This document shows, piece by piece, positions 27,701-40,740 of a stretch of 64,000 nucleotides of DNA (position 1 is its first letter; every line of letters begins with the position of its first letter). The position numbers and the translations under genes were made by a program. The stretch is from contig VZRN01001162.1 in NCBI GenBank assembly GCA_013397935.1, positions 1 through 64,000 on the forward strand, read 5' to 3'. The stretch comes from Dasyornis broadbenti. Lineage: Eukaryota; Chordata; Aves; Passeriformes; Dasyornithidae. The notes under the pieces are model-generated. The model was given only the letters and a program-made list of their open reading frames with translations. It searched no databases and had not been told where the DNA came from.

Positions 27701-30700
27701 GAGAGGGAGCAGAACCTGCCAGCCTTCCCTGTCTGATCCCATCCGTTTGTCTCTGGAGCACTGCAGGAGGTATTTCAAAAGGACAAATATTTTTAAAGCC
27801 ACAGTCAGGGGTTTATGGCTTCCTCATGCCTGATTTAGTGCCTCAAATCAAAGGTTTTACCCTCCTCCGTTACAAAAAAATACGCAGAACACAGGGACGG
27901 ATCATCTGTCATCTCTATAAAAGTGTCACCCACTATTAGCTCCTTCTAGCAAAATGCATCTTTATTACCACTGTAATTATGAGAAGTTTAGGCTGGTTCG
28001 CACATTTTCCAAGGCAAGGGAGTCACCAGCATCTCCTTTTTCCAGCAGCCAGAGCTGGGCCTTGCTCAGGGCTGGGTCTGCCAAGATCAGCCAAGCCCAG
28101 GCAGTGATGTCAGACACAGAAGAGCATTTTAATGAGATTCTCCTAATTAGGTTATTAATGGCTGGGATGAGCACAGCACATTCCAGAGGATTTGAGAGCT
28201 TTCCTGGTTCAGAGCTGAACCACGCCAGCCTCAGGAGCCCTTGCAGCTCAGCTCTGAGTGGAGATGCAGCAGCAGGGAAAGAGAAATTCTCTTAGAATTC
28301 GGGAGAAGCTGCCACAATGCCCAGGGACACAGGAGGGAAGATCCTGGGACTTCTGTGAGAGATCTGTGCGTCCCTCCTGTGATTTCACAATGAGTAAAAC
28401 CTCTCTGGAGTGAGTCCTAACTCTTTAAAAAGATTCTGGCCCCACTGAGGCCAAGAGCTGATCCCAGTTGTACCCACCGGCTTCTCATAAAGCAGATATT
28501 GATGTAATAAATATCTTTGTTTCAAACTCCATCCATGTGCATTTTCTCAAGGCCAAAGCTGGCCCAGCCAGCTGAGGCTGGCAGAGGTTTCAGTGATCAG
28601 GGACCAGACCAGCGCGGCATCCAGAGAGGAACCTGATCCAGCTCTGACAATTCCTTAATTGATGCTTAATTGCTTAAATGATTACTCGGTGATTAATTCA
28701 ATTAATCCAGTCTATCTCAAACCCAGTGCCATATTCCAGTATTTTCCCCCCTGGAGTCAAGCTGAGATTCTTCCACTTTGCATTCCCAGCTCGGAGCGCT
28801 CAGTTTAACAGAGAGAGGCAGAAGTTCTGTTCGAGTGAATCAGCTCCAACCCCGGTTTCCTTTCTCACTTTTCCAGCTCCAGAGAGAGAGAGAAAAAAAA
28901 AAAAAAGTTGCTAATCAACAGGAAATGCAATTTTGACTGTGTGAAAACTGCCTTTTGCAACTCCAGGCAATTCTGACGAGTCTATTGGAACATTTGCACT
29001 GCTGTGGCACTGCTGAAGCGCTGATATTTTTCAAATTACACACCAGCTGCAAACAGTGAATGGAGCAGCCTTTCCCAGTGCCTTGGGATGGGCTCTGACT
29101 CCCTTATCCTTGCTGAATAGCTGTTTTCTCCAGGAGCAGTTCTATCGCCTTCAGAGGGGATATTTGCAGCATCAAGCTTTAAGGAACTCCAAAATCCACC
29201 CTGAAACTCTCCTGTGCCCTTGGTTTCGGTGGTTATGGGCTCTGAGCAGGTGCCCAGGCTCAGAACAACCCCCAGAGCCGTCTCTGGAGCTCCCTCAGCT
29301 TTCACCTGGGCTCATTCACAAACTCCTCCCGTCAGCAAAACCTGCGTTTTGTCACTTTTCTGCAGCCAGGGGGAAGGTTTGCTCACGGGCTGGCAGCTGG
29401 GCAGCCCTGGCTGGGAACCCGAACCTGAACTGGTTCAGCACTGGGGGGACTGGGGCACTGAGGGGATCCCAGCTCCTCCTGCTGTGCCCCCCAAAGTCCC
29501 TTTAGAGCCAAAGCAGCAGCAGCAAAGGCTGCAGGGCTCTTCTCCCCGTGAAGAAATGTCCTGACGTTAATAAAGCTCGTTCCCAAAGGGATTCATGGAT
29601 GGCTTTCGGGATAAAGCCGGACTTTTGCAGCACCCGAGGGCTGCGAGTCACAGCTTTGCTGATTTGGGGGATTTCCCGCAATCTCAGTGCCAATCCCACT
29701 CCAAGGAGCTCTGAATTCAGGGCTGGTTCTGTTTCTCTGGTGCCCCCATCAGCTCCTGCTCTGCCTCCAGCTGGAGCAGGAATGCTGACGTGGATCTTGG
29801 ACCATCCCTGTGGGCTGGCAGGGTCTTGAATGCTGAGGACTAAAATCCACCAGCTCTTCCTTCCCTCCAGCCCTTCAGCCCCCAAGCTCTGAGTAATTCC
29901 CAGATTCCCTGGCTAAGGACCATTCCTGGCCTCAGGAGTGTCTCCCGATTGATGCCTGCTGTGTTTAGACTCTCAAAGCTGTTTTCTCCCAGGTCACAAC
30001 GAAATGGTGCATTTTTTGACGCTTGGGAGGTTTCATGCCCCTGGTAAAGCTTTCTCAGCATTTTGAATCCTAAAAGTGTTTTCTGGTGCTCCTGGCTGGC
30101 ACAGATTCTCTGGTGTCTGATAAACTCCCGCTGCAGCTTTTCTCACTTGCTTGTTTGGGAAAACTGGAACCAAACAATGGGAATTTTCAGAAGGGAGCAC
30201 AGAAGGACGGATATGTATGCACAAACCTCCCACCCACCCTCAAAACATGAGGGTTTCCTTGGGGAAGCAGGCTAACACTGAGAGAAAATAGCCCTGAGGC
30301 AACTCCCGGTGTTCCTGTATCTCTGCAGGAGCTTGTGCTGCCTGGAATACAAAACGGGAGTGCACCTGGAAAGCCAGAGGATTCCTTGGAGATTTACAGG
30401 TACAACAGACAGTGCAGGAATTTGCAGTATTTACCTGATAAAATACAATATTCGAGCATCTCTGTCAGCATGAGCTTTTCCATTTCTGCTGTAAAAGCCA
30501 TCGGAGAGCTGAACAATCCTTTAGCAAATGTCAGCAGCGAAAAATACAGATTCCAGTTTTTATGAAACTACCCTGGGCTAATCTGGTTTAGACACTGGGT
30601 TTTGATTGCGTAGCCAGGGGTTTTTTTGTGTGGAGAACGGGCTGGTTTGGCATTCCAGGCGCGGAAATTCCTTTTGTTTCCTGGCCATCAATGCTGGCTG

Positions 30701-31084
30701 ACTTCTGTACCTTTTTCATTTCTCTGATTCTACATTCCTTCGTTTATTGCCAATAGAGACACTTCCATTCCTGTGGAACACAAACGAAATGAAAATCTGG
30801 GGGCCTTTATCCACTCCCTCTTCATTGCCTTGGAAACCAGGAAGGATTAGCGAGGCAAACTGGGGGAGACACGGAATATCCATCGTGGAAATGGGGCTCA
30901 GGTGTTGGTGCTGCCGGCACAGAAAGCAGGAGATTTTCGTGTCCGAGGCATAAAGGTGGCAGCAAATCCCTCCTGTGAAAGGGAACAGTTCAGGGCACAG
31001 GGCCTGGGATCAGGTCCTTATTCCCAGCTTTGCTCCGGCTGGGATAGCCGTGGAGAGCTGCTGCACCATCCTGCAGGTGATTTT
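24738..31084. other. Non-coding interval
   Basis: No gene, RNA or transposon recognised. Overlapping frames on opposite strands at 29036-29885 reflect GC content. The 26719-27168 frame (149 codons) has no domain. An AG/poly-A simple repeat lies at 28881-28906. Confidence 0.55.
28881..28906. repeat. (AG)n followed by poly-A
   Basis: Six AG dinucleotides followed by about 14 A. Simple repeat. Confidence 0.85.
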
Positions 31085-31315
31085 GGGATCACTGAGGTTG
31101 GAAAAGCCCTCCGAGCCCATGGAGTCCAAGCTGTGCCCGATGCCCACCTTGTCCCCAGCCCAGAGCTCTGAGTGCCACATCCAGGCCTTCCTTGGACACC
31201 TGCAGGGATGGGCACTCCAATCCTCCCTGGGCAGCCTTTTCCAACTTTTAACAACCCTTTCCATGGAGAAATTCCTCCTGAAATGCTCATCTTCCACCAG
31301 ATTTATTTCTATCAG
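31085..31315 (-). mobile_element. CR1 LINE 3' end fragment, antisense
   Basis: Reads on the plus strand as GGATCACTGAGGTTGGAAAA, later GAGTCCAAGCTGTGCC, then CAGGGATGGGCACTCC and CTGGGCAGCCTTTTCC. This is the reverse complement of a CR1 3' end. It shares a long, diverged match with 59108-59300, so both belong to the same subfamily. Confidence 0.88.
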
Positions 31316-31969
31316 GACTTTGAAGCCTCAGCGCTGTCTCCCATTCCCGTTTTTCCCTAGCGCAGGCAGGCCCCGGTTGTGGCTCCACGATCTGGGATAT
31401 GGCAGTGCAATATTGTGCCATGCAAACAGCTTTTTCCTTAGTAATTCCCTTAAATCCACCCTCTGGCATCATTTCCCGTGAATCCCAGCCCATCTGGACC
31501 CCGGCCCTCCCAGTCTGGCTGAGCTCCTGTGCCTGCTCAGGTGTCCGTCCCAGCCCCATTCCGGAATCTCTGCCTCCTCCCAGCCCTCCCCACATGGACA
31601 CGGTGCTGTGGGAGCTGGGAAAACCTCCCACGCTGCAGAACTCCCTTTTTTAAGTACAGGGGTGTGTTAAAATTACCACAAACAGCCCAGGCAATGAGTC
31701 CTGAGCTTTTAGCAGCACCCACTGTGTTCCCTCCTTCCAGCCCTTTTTTGCCAGCCAGCTTTTTGACGGAATTCCAGCTCTGGCACCACGCTAGGGAACG
31801 GGTTTTGTTCTCTGTGACTTTTCCAGCGTTTCCCAGCCTGGGGCATCCTCGCAGAGGACAGCAAGGACACAAAGAGCTCTTTGCCCAGGAACCTGGAGTG
31901 CTCTGGATCCCAGACACGACAGACTCACACTTGGTTGGAACCCTGGAAGGGCAGAACTGCAAACTCATC

Positions 31970-32165
31970 ATTCTGGCGAGATATGCAAATCCCTCTTTTG
32001 TTTTCAAAGGAACCATTTAATTGTCTATTTTTCATCCCCAGACTTTCCCCAGCAGCTCCATTAGCTGACATGACAAAATGCCAGCTCGTTTCATATTTAA
32101 ATGTAGGACCAATCTGAAATAATATATCTTTACTTTGGGAGCATATTCATCTGTTATTACCCCAT
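31970..32165. promoter_or_regulatory. Candidate enhancer with POU octamer and SOX-like site
   Basis: A perfect octamer ATGCAAAT at 31983-31990 is followed by TTCAAAG, a SOX-type WWCAAWG match, about 12 bases further on. The rest is AT-rich and repeat-free (ATTTAATTGTC, CATATTTAAATG, ATCTGTTATTACC). Inferred candidate only. Confidence 0.28.
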
Positions 32166-34779
32166 GAATTAGGTCCAAAAGAAAGAACCTAAGCCCTTTT
32201 CTCCTATTTGCAAGGTTGACAGAAAACTGGTATTTTCTGTAATGAAACGAGGTGCTTTTGGACGGTTTATTTTTAAATTTATTTTCTGCTTTAATTTCTT
32301 TTCTCTTTCCCAGCTCTTACTAAAACAAGAGGTTTCCCCTCCTGAATCATCTTCCCTTCCTATCTGCACATTTCCCTGCCCTTTGTTGTAAGTCTCCCCC
32401 TTTCAAGCATGCAAAAAATAAAAGGAGAAAAGAAACGTAATTATTTATATCTCTACTGATATTTCCATTGAAATAATGGATTTTTTTTGCTAACAACAGG
32501 CAATAAATGAACTCAGGAACAACGGATCCCATCTGAATTTGCCCTTCTGTGAAACTGATAACAGCAAATTCCAATTCCTTTCCTGTTTTTATCAGATGCT
32601 GTCAATGTCGGTGACTCACAGGGTAGGTATTGGTTTGCCAGCCCCACCAGAAGATTAAAATCCAGGGATTTAATATATATGTAATATATTTGCAATATTT
32701 CAAGGATTTATTCTTTAGGGGGGGACATTTCCAGGCTCATCCACAGCCCTGACACTGCACTTTATGATTTATTTCTTAGAAAAGAACCTGCCAAGCAAAC
32801 GGGAAGCCCAAGTCCTCTCTGTGAAATTCCTCCAGAGACAGAAGAGCTGCAAAATGCTCCCAGTATTTGGGTAAACTCTGCCTGAGGTGCTCAGAATAAA
32901 AGGAGTGAGGTTCCCTGTGTGGATTTCTATCAAAAACCAGGATTTCCAGCCCAGGATTCCACCCTCTGGGAGTCTGTGAAAGCCCCAGGAAGTGGCCCCA
33001 CGAGGAGAACTGATCCTCTCACATTCCCGTCCAAGCCAAGCAGTGTTTTCCCAGGGAAACTCGGCTCAAACAGATTTCCAGCAAATGTAACGCCGATGGA
33101 AAGATGTCGCCTTGCTCTGGAAAACCCCATTCTGAAAAACCCCGCTCTGGACGCTGCCAGGCTCCTTCACCCAGCAGCTACAGAGGAGAATTTTCTGGGG
33201 AAAACGAAACGTTCCCTTCGTCTCCCCGCCAGAACGTGTTGATTCATTGAAATTGGAACATTTTCCAAGTTCAAAGTAAAATTTCTGATCAAAACCACGA
33301 GAGAGGGGGAACTTACATCACTTTGTTTGTTTAACTGCCAAATCCAGATAGAAGGACAAAATTCCATGCTGGAAGCGCCCGTATTTCGGGAAGACAGGCC
33401 TGCTCTTCCCAAGCACTCGGTGGCAAACGCCACTGAAGACAATTTGACTGTGGTTGCTCTGGTGCTGCTATTCCCTGGCCTAAATCCAACATTTTGGTGT
33501 TTTCACGCCATCAGTGAATTGCGGATATCCAGGCCTTCTCTGCCCTGGTGCTTCTGTCCCTGAATCCAGGGCTTGCATCCCAGAAATGACAGCTGGTTTG
33601 GGTCCAGCCTCAAACCTTTTAATTGTTCTCTTTGGTTTTTGTTCTGCCTTCGATCCCAAAGCTGCCTTTCCCGTCAGGACCTTTCAGGATGCCCTTGGAC
33701 ACACATCGCTGCCAAAATAAAAGGGGATTTCTGCAGAACTGCTTCGTCAGTAAAAAAACCCCACAGCTGTTTTCATGAATACCTGCACCATGAAACTCCT
33801 GACAAGGATGACAAGAATTCCTCCCACTCTGTCTGGAGCAGGGAAACATCATTTTATATTAATTATGAGCCTATTATCCCGCAGTTTGACCCACATTATT
33901 TGTTATTTCCAAAACACCGTTATTTTGGAGGGAGTTGAGCTCTTCTGGGACTGGCTGCACTGGGATTCCCAGCTCATCCCTGGCAATGCAATCACAGCCT
34001 GGTATTAATTAATTTTCGCTGAGGGGACTGGGCCATGGCAGGCAGGCAGAGCAGGCGCTGGGGCTGCTCCTTGATTTATTCTTTGGGGCAGGGGAACTCA
34101 CTCCTGGATTCACTCCTGACAATCCAAGGTTTTACTGGGGCCGAGTTCCAGGAGCTGCTGTCTGGGAGATACTCAACAATAAGGCAGAGCTTTGATCCCT
34201 CTTCTCATGAATGATGGAAGAACGCTCGGATTTATTGCCTAAAACCTCCACTTTATTAAGCTGTCAAGTTTTCCTCGGTGGCCTGCTAGAGAGTGAAATA
34301 CTAAATGTGATTTAAAGGTCAGAGGAGACGGGTGGCATCTACAATCTGCCTCCGAATTGTTTCTGTAACACTAAATAGAGTTTACACCGAGAGAAAATCG
34401 GAAGTGGTCAGCGTAAGTCATCCCAATCGCAGTGCCTTTGAAAACACAGCTTTTCCTTTGACTACACGAAGAGACAAAAGGAATGGGGACATTTGGGTGG
34501 TGCTCGGGATTTATGAAACCCCAAGCAGAGTTCTGGGGCTGTAATTGTCACAGCTAAACCAGGGGAAAGCATCGGGAAAACGCTTCTGTTTCGATGTGAA
34601 CGCAGCAGCCGCAATTACAGCAAACCTTAATTTGGGGAGACATTTTAATCTGAATTTCCTGGAGGTCTAAATAAACTCTCAACATAGTGAGAGTCTGACC
34701 ATTCTCCCAGCAGACCTTGTTATTCTTTCTGCATCTCCACATCTTTTAATTCACAACCCAAATAAGGCCCCAGAAGAGA

Positions 34780-35010
34780 TCACTTTCTTTTAAAATAATT
34801 CTTACAACGGCAGCCCAATATATTATCATTTTAATTAAATATATGAAGTATAACAAGGGCCAAGATATAAATTTCCAGGGGACTGAAGCTTAATTTAATT
34901 TCCACATTTAATATATAAAACTTGTGACATCTAAAAACTCCTAATATCCTCATTTGCCTCTCAGTACAGCCCCTTATCACGGGCACTTCATTAGTCACAG
35001 AGATAGCAGA
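34780..35010. promoter_or_regulatory. Candidate conserved non-coding block
   Basis: AT-rich, repeat-free sequence with multiple homeodomain-type cores (TTTTAATTAAATA, GCTTAATTTAATTTCC, CATTAGTC). No coding potential. Texture-based inference. Confidence 0.22.
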
Positions 35011-35100
35011 AAACAATTACAAACTAACTGGGAAGTCTGACTGAGACCCTGCTCGGTAGGAAAATTCGGTATTGTACTAAGTGGAAATTTCTGTCTCGGG

Positions 35101-35113
35101 GAAAAAAAAAAAA
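35101..35113. repeat. Poly-A run
   Basis: A run of 12 consecutive A. Confidence 0.85.
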
Positions 35114-35642
35114 GGGAGTCAGGCAATTTCCCTGTGCCTCATTAAAGGAAATAGAAGTTCACTCATAATCACCATCCAACGCTCTGGAAGTGTCAGACTC
35201 GTTTCTGATTTTCTTGCTTGGAAATTGAGAGAGGAGCAGCTCTTCCCTCAAAAAGCTGGAGAAAGATGAAGCCTTTGAGGGAATCACTCTGGTACCTTGT
35301 TCCACTCTGCGTGGAGAAAGAACTTAAATAACCCCGACAAGAGCGAAACAAATGGAAATATTGACACCGAGCTGAGAGAGGCGCTGGGAATGAAACTTCC
35401 CCCAGATTGCGGATTCCACCTCCTGACAGAGGCACGGGGAAAGCCCCGGGCTGCCTGCCCGGAGCACATTCCTTGGGTTCAGCAGGATCACAGCATGAAT
35501 GAAAACACTGGGGCTGCTCCCTGCTTCCTGCCCTGGAGCTGCCATTTGGGCTGAGTTTTCCCATTTCCCAATCCCACCTGGAAAAGCTCACGTGTCCCCT
35601 TTCCCCAGCTGCTGCCCACAGCTCTCCACAAAAACACTTCTC

Positions 35643-35645
<3 letters not shown>

Positions 35646-35681
<36 letters not shown>
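35646..35681. repeat. 36-base poly-T homopolymer
   Basis: Uninterrupted run of 36 T, the longest homopolymer in the window. No retroposed gene is visible on the minus strand beside it, and CR1 does not leave poly-A tails. It is most simply a microsatellite. Exact length is assembly-sensitive. Confidence 0.9.
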
Positions 35682-35682
<1 letters not shown>

Positions 35683-36110
35683 GCTTTTCTATTAAGGGTC
35701 TCCGTGGATTAAAAATAGAGTTTGCAGGGAGGAAGTGTCCATGGTTTCCAGACCAGAGCTTTTGGCGTTTTCTCTGAGCTCTCACATGAAACCCTCAAGC
35801 TGAAAGCAAAGCTGAGCCTTTGATCCGAAACAGATCCGCGTGTTGTTCCGGTTCAGGTCTGGTCGAGAAACGCGACACTTCAGAGATAAAGTCAGACAAA
35901 AATCATGAATTCCTTAAACCAAACAGGTTTTGGAATTTTTTTTTTTTCCTCCGCACCATTTTCTGAGGGCTGTCTGGCAGATTAAGACAAGAAGGAAAAT
36001 ATCTGAGGGATTTCAGAGATTCTGCATTGCCTGCAAGTGCAGCTTTTCCATGGAGTCTCCCAGGTTTGTCCCAGGGCCAGACCATGGAGCAGGACATTGG
36101 GAAAAGCCAC

Positions 36111-36146
36111 GAGAAATGTGGAAAACCCATGAGAAATGTGGAAAAC
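36111..36146. repeat. 20-bp tandem duplication
   Basis: GAGAAATGTGGAAAAC occurs twice, separated by CCAT, with the same 4-base spacing pattern before the first copy. Period 20. Confidence 0.8.
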
Positions 36147-36893
36147 TGGTCACCACTGAACAGGGCCTGTATTGGCGGGCTTTTAAAGAGAAAAGCGATT
36201 GTCTGGAAAGAATCACACGCATTTCTGAGAAAGATAAAAATACAAATAAATCCTTAGGGTTGGGCACTTGGGTTCCTTCAAAGCAGTAAATTCTGTGTAC
36301 TTTATATAGAGGTACTACAAGCAATTAAAAGATAGTGAGCGCCCTCAGCTTCTATTGATCAGAGTTCTGCATCTTTGAGGAATATAAATGATGAATTACT
36401 TGATTCAACAGCTTTAAACAAAAGAGTCTGGATGAAAAATGTTTAGAAGGACACATTTCATAAGAGCACAGAAAAGCTGGCAAGGCTTTCTCCCTACAAA
36501 CACTTTCTGCTGTAATCACAGAAGCATGGATTTACAAACTGTCAGTACTTTGACATATTGCTGCATTTCTGCCTAAAAATAAAATGAGATGTCTCGAGTT
36601 TGGCCTGAGATGAAATCCTGAGTTCCCGGGACTAAAATGTTTCAATTATTCCCACTGAAAGATCGGGAGAGCGGCGAGGAGATAAACGCTGCTGTTCACA
36701 TTCTGACAAAGTGGGCCGGCTGCGAGGAACACGCGCTTCTATTGCAGAATAATCTCATTAACGTGAGCAGGAGCGCAAAGTCATTAACACCTTCTGCTGC
36801 GTGGAGTCACCGGGCTCTGATTGCAACTCCACTTTCACACCATGCAGTGTGTGGCCACTTTTCCCTTCATTCAAATAATATTTTCTCTTCCAA

Positions 36894-36957
36894 AGAAACA
36901 AAACAAAAAAAACCAAAAAACAAATTAAAAAAGGAAAGAAAAAGAAAAGAAAGATCC
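36894..36957. repeat. A-rich low-complexity tract
   Basis: A-rich purine sequence with AAAC and AAAG motifs (AAACAAAACAAAAAAAACC, then GAAAGAAAAAGAAAAG). Simple sequence. Confidence 0.85.
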
Positions 36958-37599
36958 AGTAATAATCACCCGGGAATTGAGTGACGCTTCAGTTATCCGG
37001 GTGATTAATCTCTTCGGAGAGCAGGGAAACACGCAGTGTACAGAGCTGAGGGAGGGCGTTTTTATTGCACAGAAGTTAGTTCTGATAAATTGGCGAGTGT
37101 TCATAACATCTGGATTTATCCAAGTGACAACAGAACGGTAGAGCCTTCCTGAAGGCGATTTTTAAAGCACAGATCTGGGAGTTGAACCTGTTCTTAAAGG
37201 CAAGGGAAATCACACAGCTGTGAGTGAACATTCCTGTGTTTGCACACCCTTTTCAGGGGTTTTCCCCCAAAGTTTTGGGTTGTGATGGGGGTCAGAGCAT
37301 GGGAAGCAGCAGTGCTGGATCACCCTGGGTACCCACTCCGGGAGCACACTTCCAAAGCTCCCCAGGGAATGCCTGAAAAGTTAAGATTACACACACTGGG
37401 CTCTTTTTAAAGGAACTTCGGGATCTTCAGGGCCTCGTTAAACTCAGTGAGAAGGGACCCTTCCCTGGGGCAGAATCCCGGAGATTTCAGGAGCCAGGGA
37501 TGGCCATTGCTGCTAAATCTAGGCCAGGGAGAGGGAAGGTCTGGCTAGGTGGCAGATACTTGCACTAGAAGGCAATACTTTCCAAACTTTTGGAGGCTG

Positions 37600-37790
37600 A
37601 TACTCTCACAGCACGAAGGTCTAAAACGAGATTGTGAGGCAGCTGCAGTCAATGATCAGTAGGCAAAGACCCATGATCAACAAAGCAAACTTACCTGTCT
37701 GTCTCTGTTTATTTAGTATTGATTACCATTAATTGTAAAGACTCTGACTGCTGCAATATCTGACTGATGCCCGTTCATTTTTCATGGGAG
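37600..37790. promoter_or_regulatory. Candidate conserved non-coding block
   Basis: Repeat-free sequence with ACAAAG (SOX-like), TGTTTATTTA (forkhead-like), TGATTACC (PBX/HOX-like) and ATTAATTG (homeodomain) words within about 70 bases (37679-37735). Motif density is suggestive, not proof. Confidence 0.28.
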
Positions 37791-38290
37791 CCATTATCTT
37801 ATTCATCCAGACATTGCAAACACTTCCAGGGATCATAACTCAGCCGCCACAGAGATTATCCAATTATCCAGCATTGCCCTCGAGAGAAAAACACCTCGGA
37901 CGGGAGAACGGGGCCGGAATGAAAGCAGGGATTCGCTCTTTGGTGGGAACTTTATTTGTGATTTGCGGAGATGGAGCTCAACCCCCAGACTCGGGGAGAT
38001 GGGAATTGAGAGGCAAAGCCCCATGCAGCAACACCCAACCTGCCCCTCATATTTTGTGAGGTGCAAGGAGCAGACTCGGATTTTCCTGGGAGCCTGAGCG
38101 TTGACGCTTCTTCCGGTCAGAGTTTGCACGGAGCTTTTATGGCAGAACCTCACGAGACCAAAGAAACAGCAGGGAAATGGGAGGTTGTGTTGCTCAATTT
38201 TCTAACGAGACCCCTTGAAACCAGGCAGCGGCTTCGGGATCCAAATTAAAATTCTCCTGCACCCAGTGTCTGCTCCAAACTCAGGCACGC

Positions 38291-38304
38291 GTTACCTGGG
38301 TAAC
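38291..38304. promoter_or_regulatory. RFX X-box palindrome
   Basis: GTTACC-TG-GGTAAC fits the RFX consensus GTNRCC(N0-3)RGYAAC at every position and is symmetric with a 2-base spacer. RFX factors bind such sites in ciliary and neuronal genes. No gene start is recognised nearby, so a distal element is possible. Confidence 0.55.
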
Positions 38305-40469
38305 ACGTGAAGCAGAGAATGCTTTGTTCAGTCCCTGTCCCCTCACAGTTTAATTCAGTTAAAAACACCCATTTTCTCTAACGCTCCATGCCTCTATTGC
38401 AGTTTAATAAGTGACTGTACGAAGCTCAGCCAGCTTCTGCAAACCAGCAAGATCCCTATCAAATCACCGCAGAAATGAAATAATGCATGCCAGGTTCCCC
38501 AATGGCCTCATAAATCGTTGCTCACCACCAGTGATATTTGTTAACAGCAAAATTAACTTTTATTGCTTCCTCTCTGGGACTGTGTTTGCCAACATCCATT
38601 TTTGAAGCTCCTCAGAGCAACCAGAACACATAAATTAAATTAAAGTTGGTTTACGGCCCAAGATGTGAGGACACAACCACAAGTGAGGCTTGTATTATAA
38701 ACATGGTTTGAAGAACTTCATTTAATGCAGTGCAGACCGATAGAGAGAAAGGGAAGGGAAGGAGTTTTTGTCTCTGCTGCTGAGCTGTGATCTCTGATCT
38801 CTGCTGCTAACGCAGCATCCTCGGGATATTGCAGCCACCTCCCAGCCTGGCATGCAGCATTCACTGCTCTGGGTGCAGGAAATACAAACCCAAATCCAAT
38901 CCAATCTCCCACTCAGGGGGTGACAATGGGGCTGTGCAAATGTTCTGGGCCTGTTCCTAACGTGGAGACAAAGTGGGGCAGCGGGAATTGTGTTCTCCTG
39001 GCTTGGACGGACACAAAAACTGCCAGAGGTGAACAAAAGTGATCCCTGCTTCAAACAGGAGGGCAAACGAGGGTAAAGGAGTGATCAGGAGATGGGAACG
39101 GCAGCCTCAGTCTGTTTGTAATTACGGATCTCAACTTTGTGAAATGTTTTTTCTCATGTCAAAGTCATGCAGGTGGCAATATTTATAAGGAATTCTTTTC
39201 GGAAGTTGCCCCAGCCCTGAGAGGCTGTCCCAGCCCTGGCTCTGCTCCCTGCCAGGGGCTCACTAAATCAAAGCCAAGTCACCTTCAGGAGCCTCAGAGA
39301 TGACCACAGGCAGGAGACTCCTGAATTTCACTGAACTCGGCTGCTTTGCGTCTTTCCTGCTGTTCTGATGTCTCCTCCTGTGTCAGAGCCAAGGAGCCAG
39401 ACTTTAATCCAGCCCTGGTGAACTTTAACCTTGGCTCTCACTGTGAAAAATCTGCCTAATAAGGGAAAGCAGGGAAATAGGATTCATTTTTATCCCATCA
39501 ACATTGTCTATAGGCAGCAGGAAATGTGGTTTTTCACACCCTGCCTTGGTTCTGGAGTTTTCCTTGACATGCTTGTGCTGTTTATGAAGAGCGGAGGTGA
39601 GGATCCTTGGCAGAAATGCAAATTACTTCAATATTTCCATAACAATTCTCTGGCTGGAATTTCTGTGAGGAACCAGAGGTGAGGATTTATGAAGGACACT
39701 CGTGACAGGTCTCCTCTGCAAAAGCTGAAGAGGGAAAAATCAATAAACAACATTAAAATAAAGAAAAAATAAAAAACCCCAACAACTTGACAGCGTCTCA
39801 AAATTCCTCTGATCCACCTCTAAGCAAGTTCCCAGCAATGCCCCAATAACTTCCAGGGCTCTGCCTGTGCATTAATCAGGGGATGTGGAGGAAGACAAGA
39901 GACCAACTCAAAGTGCAAAAGGAACCGAAGAGATAAAATTTATCTCGCTCCAGCTTGACTTCCTACAGTTTTGCAGCCGCTCCAGTGAAGTCCCAAAGGT
40001 TTCTCTGGTGAAAATAAGCGTGAGATGTCCACGGGGCAGTGCCATGCTGTGGCACAGATCCCCGTGTCCCTCATCCTGCTCCCCTCTGAGCATGGAAATG
40101 CTGCGGTGGGGCGGCTTCTTTTGGTCCAAAGAAAGGCAGAATCCCCAAGTCTGACCTGGAGAAGCAGCTTATTCCTAAAACATCACTCCTCGATGAGCGA
40201 AAGCAAATTACCTTTGAGTCCTTGCTGATGGGTGACTTTGGGCCTGAGCTGTGCGGCCTGTGAGAGGAGGAGGTCACTCCTTAAAGACTCAATGACCAAT
40301 TATCCCATGATTTGGGCAGCACAGAGCTTTGATAAGTTTTATATTTCCTTGTGAACTTTGTGGTAACCTCAGCCCCAGAGCTATTCCCAAACGTGGAGCT
40401 CCAGAGCCGGGGAATTGTTGTTTGGGAGAGGGAAACGTGTGCTCTGTGCTGAGCCTGCAAAGCAGCAGC

Positions 40470-40740
40470 TGCACTTTTAATTAAAACTCATGTCCTATGT
40501 ATCTCTGTGTGTTTGAGTGTTTCTTTGTTTTTAATGAAAGTTTTTAGATAAAGGGAGCTTTTCTAATTATACTCCTGCCTCCTGGTGCTCTCCTTCCTTA
40601 TTCATTGCTGCTATCGTGACTCTTTTCAATTTACGTGAACAGATTAGGCCGTATCAGAGTTTGGGAGGATATTAAAGGTTGATGGCAGCAAAACACAGCC
40701 CCGGCTCTTGATCCAGCCAATAAAAGTCTCTTTGCTCATC
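40470..40740. promoter_or_regulatory. Candidate conserved non-coding block
   Basis: Repeat-free sequence with TTAATTAAAAC, TTCTTTGTTTTTAATG and CTAATTATAC, lying between GC-richer flanks. Texture and homeodomain words suggest a distal regulatory element; conservation is untested. Confidence 0.22.

Noticed and set aside
35682..36600. Possible processed pseudogene next to the 36-T run
   Set aside because: No protein-like reading or known mRNA sequence on the minus strand beside the tract.
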